A stretch of 64,000 bases of DNA, from contig NZ_CP108644.1 in the NCBI RefSeq assembly GCF_041435495.1, forward strand, positions 5,751,501-5,815,500. Direction: 5' to 3'. The notes below the pieces were generated by a model, which worked only from the letters and a program-made list of their open reading frames with translations, had not been told where the DNA came from and did no database searches. The position numbers and the translations under genes were made by a program. Source of the stretch: Streptomyces sp. NBC_01116. Lineage in GTDB: Bacteria; Actinomycetota; Actinomycetes; Streptomycetales; Streptomycetaceae. This document shows positions 34,033-40,701 of the stretch, in pieces (position 1 is the stretch's first letter; each line of letters begins with the position of its first letter).

Positions 34033-35919
34033 GTGCGGATCGGACTGCTCACCGACGGTGGCTATCCGTATGCGACCGGTGAATCCAGACTCTGGTGCGA
34101 CCGGCTGGTGCGCGGGCTGCCGCAACACGAGTTCGACCTGTTCGCCCTGAGCCGCTCCGCCCACCAGGAGGACCAGGGCTGGGTACGGCTGCCGCCCCAG
34201 GTCAGCCGGGTGCGCACCGCGCCGCTGTGGACCCCCGAGGACGGCACCCTGCGCGGCAGCGGCGAACGCGGCCTGCTGGCCCGGCTGGTGACCGGGGGCG
34301 AACAGTCCTACGGGCGGCGCGACCGCAGGCGCTTCACCGACCGCCTCACCGCCCTCGCCACCGCGATCTGCACCCCCGACGAGGCCGGTACGGAAGCGGG
34401 CGAGGGACCCGGCGCGCAGCTGTTCGCCGAAGGGCTCTACGGCCTCGCCGAGCTGGCCCGCGAACGCGGCGGACTCCATCTCGCCCTGCGCTCCGAGGGC
34501 ACCGTGCGGATCCTGGAGGCGGTCTCCCGCGCCCGCGGCACCGGTCGCACCGTGCAGAACGCCACCGTCCCCGACCTCCTGGCCTTCGCCGCCGAGCTGG
34601 AACGCGCGCTGCGCCCGCTCTCGCTGGACTGGTACGACCAGGAGAGCCTCGGCGCGGTCGACCTCTGCCATGCGGCGTCCGGCGGGGCGGCCGCCCTCCC
34701 GGGGCTCCTGGCCAAACGCTTCTTCGGGGTGCCGCTGCTGGTCACCGAGCACGGCGTCCCGCTGCGCGCGCACTACCTGTCCGCCGCCGACTCCCCGTAC
34801 GGCACCCCGGTGCGCGCCCTCCTCGCCGGATTCCACGGCCGCCTCGCCACCGAGGTCTACCGGCAGGCCGCGATCGTCACCCCCGGCAACACCCACGTCC
34901 GCCGCTGGCAGCGGCGCTGCGGAGCGGACCCCGCCCAGCAGCGCACGGTCTACCCGGGCATGGCGGCCGAGCGCTTCGGCCGGGTCGGCGAGGACGCCGA
35001 ACGCCTCGGCGCGGCCGGCGAGGACGACGGCGCGGGCGGCCCCGGCACCCTGGTCTGGGTCGGCCGGATCGAGCCCTCCAAGGACCTGATCGCCCTCCTC
35101 CACGCCTTCGCCGAGGTCCGCCGCGCCGAGCCCGGCGCCCGGCTGCGCGTCTTCGGCGCCCCGGCGGACGGCGAGGAGGCCGCCACCTACCTCGCCCACT
35201 GCGAGGCCCTGGCCGCCCAGCTCTTCCCCGACGAGGCCACCGGCGCGCACACCGAGGGCGTCGGCCCGGTCACCTTCGAGGAGATCGGCGGCCCCGAGAT
35301 CCCCGGCCTCGCCGAGGCCTACGCGGCGGGCGGCGTCATCGTGCTGTCCAGCGTCGTCGAGGGCTTCCCGGTCAGCCTCGTCGAAGCCATGTTCTGCGGC
35401 CGGGCCACCGTCTCCACCGACGTGGGCGCGGTCGTCGAAGTCATCGGCGGCACCGGCCTGGTGGTGCCCCCGCGCAATCCCAAGGCGCTCGCCGACGCCT
35501 GCGTCGCGCTGCTGCGCGACCCCGAGCGTCGAGCACGACTGGGGGCCGCCGCAAGGGCCCGCGCCCTCGAACTCTTCACCGTCGAACAGAACCTCGCGGC
35601 ATTTCGCGGCATTTACCTGGAGCTGATCTCGCACACACCGGTGCGCCGCGAGGCCGACACGGTGGACGCCCACGGTGCCCCGCTGCCCTTCGCCACCCCG
35701 CCCGAAGCACGCCTCCTCGGCCACTGGACCCGGCCCGGGCCGCACCTGCGGCCGCAGCCGGACCCGGACCGGGCAGCCGCCGTGCCGTGCCGGGCAGCCG
35801 AGCCCGGGGCCCGGCTGCCGGACCGGCCCGGCGGGCCCGAGCCGCAGCACACGCGGCGGCCGGAGCCCGAGGGCGTCTGCGCGGTCGCGGCCGGACCGGC
35901 GGGAGACGGCGATGCGTGA
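34033..35919 (+). CDS. PelF-like family 4 glycosyltransferase with DUF3492
   Basis: A 628-aa cytosolic GT-B glycosyltransferase. The N-terminus RIGLLTDGGYPYATGESR, followed by LVRGLPQHEFDLFALS, matches the DUF3492 domain of PelF. The C-terminal half has WVGRIEPSKDLIALLHA and the EX7E motif E443-GFPVSLV-E451, which binds the nucleotide sugar. The last 80 residues are Pro/Arg-rich and probably disordered. In Pseudomonas, PelF polymerises an N-acetylgalactosamine-rich polymer from UDP-sugar. GTG 34033 is chosen at the start of homology. It is the first gene of a four-gene cluster; the next ATG overlaps its stop by 8 bases. Confidence 0.85.
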   Translation: MRIGLLTDGGYPYATGESRLWCDRLVRGLPQHEFDLFALSRSAHQEDQGWVRLPPQVSRVRTAPLWTPEDGTLRGSGERGLLARLVTGGEQSYGRRDRRRFTDRLTALATAICTPDEAGTEAGEGPGAQLFAEGLYGLAELARERGGLHLALRSEGTVRILEAVSRARGTGRTVQNATVPDLLAFAAELERALRPLSLDWYDQESLGAVDLCHAASGGAAALPGLLAKRFFGVPLLVTEHGVPLRAHYLSAADSPYGTPVRALLAGFHGRLATEVYRQAAIVTPGNTHVRRWQRRCGADPAQQRTVYPGMAAERFGRVGEDAERLGAAGEDDGAGGPGTLVWVGRIEPSKDLIALLHAFAEVRRAEPGARLRVFGAPADGEEAATYLAHCEALAAQLFPDEATGAHTEGVGPVTFEEIGGPEIPGLAEAYAAGGVIVLSSVVEGFPVSLVEAMFCGRATVSTDVGAVVEVIGGTGLVVPPRNPKALADACVALLRDPERRARLGAAARARALELFTVEQNLAAFRGIYLELISHTPVRREADTVDAHGAPLPFATPPEARLLGHWTRPGPHLRPQPDPDRAAAVPCRAAEPGARLPDRPGGPEPQHTRRPEPEGVCAVAAGPAGDGDA

Positions 35920-37270
35920 CCACCCGACCCCGCGCGGACCGGCTCCGCACGGACCACCTCTGCATGGACCGGTCCTCCATGGACCGGTCCTCCCTCGGCC
36001 GAGCTTCCACGAACCGGGCCTCCCCGCGCACGGAGACCACCCCGGCCCCGGAGGCCGCCCCGACCACGGAGACCACCCGATGACCCGTCCGGACGATCCG
36101 GCGCCCCCCGCCGCCGCCCCGGAACGCCCCGTGTCCGGCCCGCCGCGCCCCGCGGAGATCCGGCCCCGCGCCACGGCGCGCCGGGCGCCGGGGGCCACCG
36201 CCCGCCGGGGCCCGGCCGACCCGGTGAAGTCCCTCCTCCACGCCCACCGCGACCTGTGCGCACGGGCTGTGGACCCGCTGGAGATCGCCGCCGGGCTGGA
36301 AGCGCACGGCCTCACCGACCGCACCGCCACCCGCTACCGCCACCGGGACGTCTTCGCCCTCGCCGAGGAGCTGTACGCCCGTATGCCGCCCCGTGCGCCG
36401 GACCCCGGCGCGGGCCCGCCCCCGGGCCCCGGACCCGACACCGACGCACGGGCCGCCTGGACGCTCCTCGCCCTGCTCCCCGGAGCCGCGTGCCTGGCGA
36501 CCGCCGGGGTGCTCCGGGTCACCGAGGACGTCCTCGGTGACGGGACGCGGGCCCTCGTCACCGTCGTCGGCGCCGTCCTGGCCTGCCTGGCGCTCCGGGC
36601 GTGCCTGGGCCGCGGCCCCCTGCGGGCCCCCGAAGGGGCGGGCCCCGCCGGGATGTACGGCTGCTGGCTGCTGAGCTACGCGGTGTACGGCGAGGAACTG
36701 CTCGCCCAGGTCATGACCGGTGGCCCCGACGGTCCGTGGGACGGCACCCCCGCCCCGCTGCTCGGCCTCGCCGCCGCCGTCGCCCCGGCCGCGTGGTGCG
36801 CCCACCTCTTCACCGTCCACGCCCACCGCAAGCTGACCGGCAGCCGCGCCCTGGAGGAGTTCGGCGCGGGCGTACGCCCCCTGCTCCTGGCGGCCGTCAC
36901 CCTCTTCCTCGGCGCGTTGCTGCCCCTGCTGCACCTGGCCGGCCTCGGCCTCGGCGGAGGCGGCACGCCCGTCGCGGCCGCCGCCCTCGGGGTGCTGTTC
37001 TTCGTGGCCCGGCTGCTCGCCGCGCACGGACAGCCCGAGCCGGGCACCGTCGCGCTCGCCGCCGCCTGCGCCGTCGAGGCCGGCGCCCCGGCCCTCGTCC
37101 TCGCCGCCCGGCTCCCCGGACTCGAACCCCTCGCCCGGCCCGTGAACGCCCTCGTCTCGGCGGGCGGGACCGGAGCCGTGCCCGCCCTCGCCTGCGGCGG
37201 GGCCGCGGCAGGCCTGCTGCTGTACGCGGCCTTCGCGCTCTCCCGGGCCTCCGCCCACACCCGGACCTGA
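35912..37270 (+). CDS. Multi-pass membrane protein of the exopolysaccharide-like cluster
   Basis: A 452-aa protein (or 396 aa from ATG 36080). After a Pro/His/Arg-rich N-terminus there is a conserved soluble motif, HRDLCARAVDPLEIAAGLEA, then THRTATRYRHRDVFALAEEL-like helices. Eight to ten hydrophobic helices follow up to ALSRASAHTRT. It does not look like a known flippase by motif. Its place between the PelF-like transferase and the epimerase suggests a polymer export or flippase role, filling the place of PelG; this is inference. ATG 35912 has GGGAG 6 bases upstream and overlaps the transferase stop. ATG 36080 also has a GGAG site. A 15-bp duplication lies in the N-terminal coding part. Confidence 0.78.
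   Translation: MRDHPTPRGPAPHGPPLHGPVLHGPVLPRPSFHEPGLPAHGDHPGPGGRPDHGDHPMTRPDDPAPPAAAPERPVSGPPRPAEIRPRATARRAPGATARRGPADPVKSLLHAHRDLCARAVDPLEIAAGLEAHGLTDRTATRYRHRDVFALAEELYARMPPRAPDPGAGPPPGPGPDTDARAAWTLLALLPGAACLATAGVLRVTEDVLGDGTRALVTVVGAVLACLALRACLGRGPLRAPEGAGPAGMYGCWLLSYAVYGEELLAQVMTGGPDGPWDGTPAPLLGLAAAVAPAAWCAHLFTVHAHRKLTGSRALEEFGAGVRPLLLAAVTLFLGALLPLLHLAGLGLGGGGTPVAAAALGVLFFVARLLAAHGQPEPGTVALAAACAVEAGAPALVLAARLPGLEPLARPVNALVSAGGTGAVPALACGGAAAGLLLYAAFALSRASAHTRT
35963..35992 (+). repeat. 15-bp tandem duplication
   Basis: CATGGACCGGTCCTC occurs twice in direct succession and encodes an LHGPV repeat in frame. Each unit contains the palindrome GGACCGGTCC. Confidence 0.75.
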
Positions 37271-37435
37271 GGCGGGCCCCACCGACGTACCACCGCACGA
37301 CCCACCGCACGTCCCACCTCCGCACCACTTCCGACCACCGCTGAAAGCGCTCCACCCGCTCCACCGCACCACTCCCGCGGGGCCGACGCCGCGGGCCGCC
37401 AGGCACCGTACGAACAGAACGAGGAGAAACCCGCC
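37271..37435 (+). other. C-rich, G-poor untranslated spacer before the epimerase leader ORF
   Basis: From about 37278 to 37385 the coding strand is strongly C-rich and G-poor (repeated CCACCGCAC-like words), unlike the surrounding DNA. Such unstructured C-rich RNA is the typical feature of Rho-utilisation sites. No promoter with good -10/-35 match was seen. Confidence 0.45.
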
Positions 37436-37495
37436 ATGACCCCCCAATCCCCCGCACCGGCAGTCAGCCGTCGGCACCGAGGCGGTGCGCGATGA
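37436..37495 (+). CDS. Putative 19-aa leader peptide coupled to the epimerase gene
   Basis: An ATG at 37436, with a strong GAGGAG site 9 bases upstream, opens a 19-codon frame (MTPQSPAPAVSRRHRGGAR). Its TGA overlaps the epimerase ATG by 4 bases (ATGA at 37492-37495). The epimerase itself has no good ribosome site of its own, so its translation probably depends on this ORF by termination-reinitiation. Confidence 0.55.
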   Translation: MTPQSPAPAVSRRHRGGAR

Positions 37496-38457
37496 GGGTG
37501 CTGCTGCTCGGAGCCAACGGATTCCTCGGCCGCTTCGTCGCCGACCGTCTGCTGGCCGACCCGGCCGTCCACCTCACGGCGCTCGGCCGCGGCGACGACG
37601 CCGACGTCCGGTTCGACCTCGCGGGCGGCAGCCCCGGGGCGCTCACCCGCTTCCTGGACGCCGTCCACCCCGGAGTCGTCGTCAACTGCGCGGGCGCCAC
37701 GCGCGGCGGGGCCCGCGATCTCACCCGGCACAACACCGTCGCCGTCGCCACCGTCTGCGAGGCGCTGCGCCGCAGCGGCTGCGGGGCGCGGCTCGTCCAG
37801 GTCGGCTGTGCCTCGGAGTACGGGCCCTCGCAGCCCGGGTCCTCCACCGCCGAGGACGCGGTCCCGCGCCCCGGCGGCCCGTACGGCGTCAGCAAGCTCG
37901 CCGCGACCGAACTGGTCCTCGGCTCCGGCCTCGACGCCGTCGTCCTGCGGGTCTTCTCGCCCGTCGGGCCCGGCACCCCGGCCGGCTCCCCGCTCGGCCG
38001 GCTCGCCGAGGCGATGCGCCGGGCCATGCAGTCCGGCGACGGCGAGCTGAAGCTCAGCGGCCTCGGCGTGCAGCGGGACTTCGTCGACGTACGGGACGTG
38101 GCGCGGGCCGTCCACGCCGCCTCGCTCTCCGCCGCCCAGGGCGTCGTCAACATCGGCACCGGGCGGGCCGTCCGCCTGCGTGACGCCGCCTCCGTCCTGG
38201 CGAGAGTCGCCGGGTACGCGGGCGCGCTCCACGAGTTGGACACGCCCCCCGCGCGCCTGCCCATCGGTGCCCCGCGCACCTCCGCCGAATCCGTCATGGA
38301 GCACCTCTCCGCCACCCCGTCGCCCTATCCCGACGGCTGCGGAGCCTGGCAGCAGGCCGACGTCCGCACCGCGCGGGACCGGCTCGGCTGGCGGCCCCGG
38401 ATCAATCTGGAGGAATCCCTCGCGGACATCTGGATGGAGGCCGCGTGCCGCATTTGA
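37492..38457 (+). CDS. NAD-dependent epimerase/dehydratase (extended SDR)
   Basis: A 321-aa extended short-chain dehydrogenase/reductase. The Rossmann motif GANGFLG (7-13) binds NAD(P). The catalytic pair is Tyr131-x3-Lys135 (YGVSK), with Ser in the preceding GCASEYGP loop. Later motifs GLGVQRDFVDVRDVARAVHA and NIGTGRAVRLRDAA are typical of nucleotide-sugar epimerases. It most likely converts a UDP-sugar needed by the adjacent glycosyltransferase, as PelX or fungal Uge3 do with UDP-GlcNAc/GalNAc. The substrate is an inference from context. It is translationally coupled to the upstream 19-aa ORF and overlaps the next gene by 13 bases. Confidence 0.88.
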   Translation: MRVLLLGANGFLGRFVADRLLADPAVHLTALGRGDDADVRFDLAGGSPGALTRFLDAVHPGVVVNCAGATRGGARDLTRHNTVAVATVCEALRRSGCGARLVQVGCASEYGPSQPGSSTAEDAVPRPGGPYGVSKLAATELVLGSGLDAVVLRVFSPVGPGTPAGSPLGRLAEAMRRAMQSGDGELKLSGLGVQRDFVDVRDVARAVHAASLSAAQGVVNIGTGRAVRLRDAASVLARVAGYAGALHELDTPPARLPIGAPRTSAESVMEHLSATPSPYPDGCGAWQQADVRTARDRLGWRPRINLEESLADIWMEAACRI

Positions 38458-39332
38458 CTGCTTTTGCCGCCGCCCGCCGCACCGCGGGCGGCGAACAGCT
38501 CGGCTTCGGCGTCCCCGGCTACGCCCACCCCCTGCTCGCCCCCGCCGAATGGGCCGAGCTGGTCCGCCCCGGCACGCCGCTGCACTGGGCCGTCCTCAAC
38601 ATCGCGGACGGCCCCGGCTCCCGGCCCGACCCGCACTGCCTGGAGGCGGCGGGCAGGCTGCGCAACGCCCGCGAACGGGCCCTGCACGGCTGCTCCCCGG
38701 ACGACGCCGTCCGGGCCTCCGGCGGCAGGCTGCTCGGCCATCTCGACCTGGCCCGGGGCGAGCGGCCGTTCGAGGAGCTGATCGCGGACGCCCGGTCCTT
38801 CATCGACTGGTACCGGATCAGCGGCTTCTACCTCGCCCGGTGTCCCACCGAGCGGGCCGGGCTGCCGGCCGTGCGCCGGCTCACCGGTACGCTCCACGCC
38901 CTGCTGGCGGAGAGCGACAGCGCCGACGACGGGGGCCGCCTGGTGCTGGGCCACGGCACTCACCCGTATCCGGGGTACGCGGAGGCGGCGGACCAGCTGG
39001 TCACCTTCCAGGGCCCCTGGACCGACTACCGCTGGTCACAGGTGGCCGAGTGGACCGCCGACTATCCGCCGGAGCGGTTCGCCCACTTCGTCCACGGGGT
39101 GCCGCGCACCCATCTGGAGGAGGCCATGCGCATCGCCCGCTGGCAGGGCGCCGGGACGATCTTCTTCACCGACCGGACCGACCGGACCGACCGGACCGAC
39201 CGGACCGACCGGACCGACCGGACCGACCGGACCGACCTGGACGAGCGAAGCGGACAAAGCGACCCATTCGCCGCGCTGCCCAGGTACTGGGACGAAATCG
39301 TCTCGCGGATCGGACCGGGTATCTCGGAATGA
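38445..39332 (+). CDS. Spherulation-specific family 4 (Spherulin-4, GH135-like) protein
   Basis: A 295-aa protein with the Spherulin-4 pattern: FGVPGYAHPLLAPAEWAELV, LHWAVLNIADGPGSRPD, GGRLLGHLDLARG, FIDWYRISGFYLARCPTE, LVLGHGTHPYPGYAEAADQL and VHGVPRTHLEEAMRIARWQG. The fold is a TIM barrel. The fungal member Sph3 is an endo-glycosidase of galactosaminogalactan synthesis. Here the strand-4 motif reads GFYLAR, with Ala131 where an acidic residue is expected, so hydrolase activity is uncertain. There is no signal peptide, which would place it in the cytosol. The C-terminus contains a 9-bp tandem repeat encoding seven Thr-Asp-Arg units. GTG 38445 has GGAGG 5 bases upstream. Confidence 0.85.
   Translation: MPHLTAFAAARRTAGGEQLGFGVPGYAHPLLAPAEWAELVRPGTPLHWAVLNIADGPGSRPDPHCLEAAGRLRNARERALHGCSPDDAVRASGGRLLGHLDLARGERPFEELIADARSFIDWYRISGFYLARCPTERAGLPAVRRLTGTLHALLAESDSADDGGRLVLGHGTHPYPGYAEAADQLVTFQGPWTDYRWSQVAEWTADYPPERFAHFVHGVPRTHLEEAMRIARWQGAGTIFFTDRTDRTDRTDRTDRTDRTDRTDLDERSGQSDPFAALPRYWDEIVSRIGPGISE
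39168..39236 (+). repeat. 9-bp in-frame tandem repeat (about 7.7 copies)
   Basis: The unit ACCGACCGG (Thr-Asp-Arg) is repeated seven times perfectly from 39168 to 39230, then partly again. It extends a surface loop after the strand GTIFFTD of the Spherulin-4 protein. Its perfect identity implies recent slippage and likely strain-to-strain length variation. Confidence 0.92.
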
Positions 39333-39374
39333 GAAGGGGCGTGGCAGTGTTACGGGGAGAACAACCGTACGTAG

Positions 39375-39404
39375 TCGACCGTAAGAAGCCGGTCTACGTA
39401 GAAT
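39375..39404 (+). promoter_or_regulatory. Candidate vegetative promoter of moeZ
   Basis: TCGACC (39375-39380), an 18-base spacer and TAGAAT (39399-39404) predict a start near 39411, 21 bases before the GTG of moeZ. Confidence 0.5.
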
Positions 39405-39431
39405 CCGACCACCTGCATTGTTGAGGTTCCT

Positions 39432-40610
39432 GTGTCGCTGCCACCCCTGGTCGAGCCAGCTGCTGAGCTCACCGTCGACGAGGTCCGCAGGTACTCCCGC
39501 CACCTGATCATCCCGGATGTCGGGATGGACGGACAGAAGCGCCTGAAGAACGCCAAGGTGCTGTGTGTCGGCGCCGGCGGCCTCGGCTCGCCGGCCCTGA
39601 TGTACCTGGCCGCGGCCGGTGTCGGCACGCTCGGCATCGTGGAGTTCGACGAGGTCGACGAGTCGAACCTGCAGCGCCAGATCATCCACAGCCAGGCCGA
39701 CATCGGCCGGTCCAAGGCGGAGTCCGCCAAGGACTCGGTGCTGGGCATCAATCCGTACGTCAACGTGGTCCTTCACGAAGAGCGGCTCGAAGCCGAGAAC
39801 GTGATGGAGATCTTCGCGCAGTACGACCTGATCGTGGACGGCACGGACAACTTCGCCACCCGCTATCTCGTCAACGACGCCGCGGTGCTGCTGAACAAGC
39901 CGTACGTCTGGGGCTCGATCTACCGCTTCGACGGCCAGGCCTCCGTGTTCTGGTCCGAGCACGGGCCCTGCTACCGCTGCCTCTACCCCGAGCCCCCGCC
40001 GCCGGGCATGGTCCCCTCCTGCGCCGAGGGCGGCGTGCTGGGCGTGCTCTGCGCGTCCGTCGGCTCCATCCAGGTCACCGAGGCCATCAAGCTGCTCGCC
40101 GGGGTCGGCGACCCGCTGGTCGGCCGCCTGATGATCTACGACGCCCTGGAGATGCAGTACCGCCAGGTCAAGGTCCGCAAGGACCCCGACTGCGCGGTCT
40201 GCGGCGAGAACCCCACCGTCACCGAGCTCATCGACTACGAGGCCTTCTGCGGCGTCGTGTCCGAGGAGGCGCAGGAGGCGGCGCTCGGCGCGACGATCAC
40301 TCCCAAGCAGCTCAAGGAGTGGATCGACGGCGACGAGAAGATCGAGATCATCGACGTCCGCGAGAAGAACGAGTACGAGATCGTCTCGATCCCCGGCGCG
40401 AAGCTGATCCCGAAGAACGAGTTCCTCATGGGCACCGCCCTCCAGGACCTCCCGCAGGACCGGCGCATCGTCCTGCACTGCAAGACGGGCGTCCGCAGCG
40501 CCGAGGTCCTCGCGGTCCTCAAGTCCGCGGGCTTCGCCGACGCGGTGCACGTCGGCGGCGGCGTGATCGGCTGGGTCAACCAGATCGAGCCGGAGAAGCC
40601 GGTCTACTAG
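39432..40610 (+). CDS. moeZ: Adenylyltransferase/sulfurtransferase MoeZ (MoeB-rhodanese fusion)
   Basis: A 392-aa two-domain protein. The N-terminal ThiF/MoeB domain has the nucleotide-binding GAGGLGSP motif, the RQIIHSQADIGRSKAESAKD segment and a zinc site (CYRCLYP, CAVCGENP). It adenylates the C-terminus of ubiquitin-like sulfur carriers. The C-terminal rhodanese domain carries the persulfide Cys350 (LHCKTGVRSAEV). Together they make carrier thiocarboxylates for molybdopterin, cysteine or other sulfur-containing metabolites. It corresponds to Rv3206c. The gene starts with GTG and has its own promoter. Confidence 0.94.
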   Translation: MSLPPLVEPAAELTVDEVRRYSRHLIIPDVGMDGQKRLKNAKVLCVGAGGLGSPALMYLAAAGVGTLGIVEFDEVDESNLQRQIIHSQADIGRSKAESAKDSVLGINPYVNVVLHEERLEAENVMEIFAQYDLIVDGTDNFATRYLVNDAAVLLNKPYVWGSIYRFDGQASVFWSEHGPCYRCLYPEPPPPGMVPSCAEGGVLGVLCASVGSIQVTEAIKLLAGVGDPLVGRLMIYDALEMQYRQVKVRKDPDCAVCGENPTVTELIDYEAFCGVVSEEAQEAALGATITPKQLKEWIDGDEKIEIIDVREKNEYEIVSIPGAKLIPKNEFLMGTALQDLPQDRRIVLHCKTGVRSAEVLAVLKSAGFADAVHVGGGVIGWVNQIEPEKPVY

Positions 40611-40636
40611 AGCGTTCCGTACCGCAGCCGTACGTA

Positions 40637-40678
40637 CGGAAGGGGCCGGTCCGCGCACGCGCGGGCCGGTCCCTTCCG
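40637..40678. terminator. Stem-loop terminator between convergent genes
   Basis: An 18-bp stem (40637-40654 with 40661-40678), with two G-T wobble positions and a GCACGC loop, lies between the stop of moeZ and the stop of the opposing hydrolase gene. Confidence 0.75.
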
Positions 40679-40701
40679 CGTGCCCGGACTCCCGGGCCCT
40701 C

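Noticed and set aside
36056..37477. Minus-strand 633-codon frame across the membrane-protein gene
   Set aside because: Gly/Arg-rich antisense artefact; the plus strand gives regular hydrophobic helices.
39168..39236. CRISPR-like array
   Set aside because: The repeats are contiguous 9-bp units with no spacers and lie inside a coding frame.
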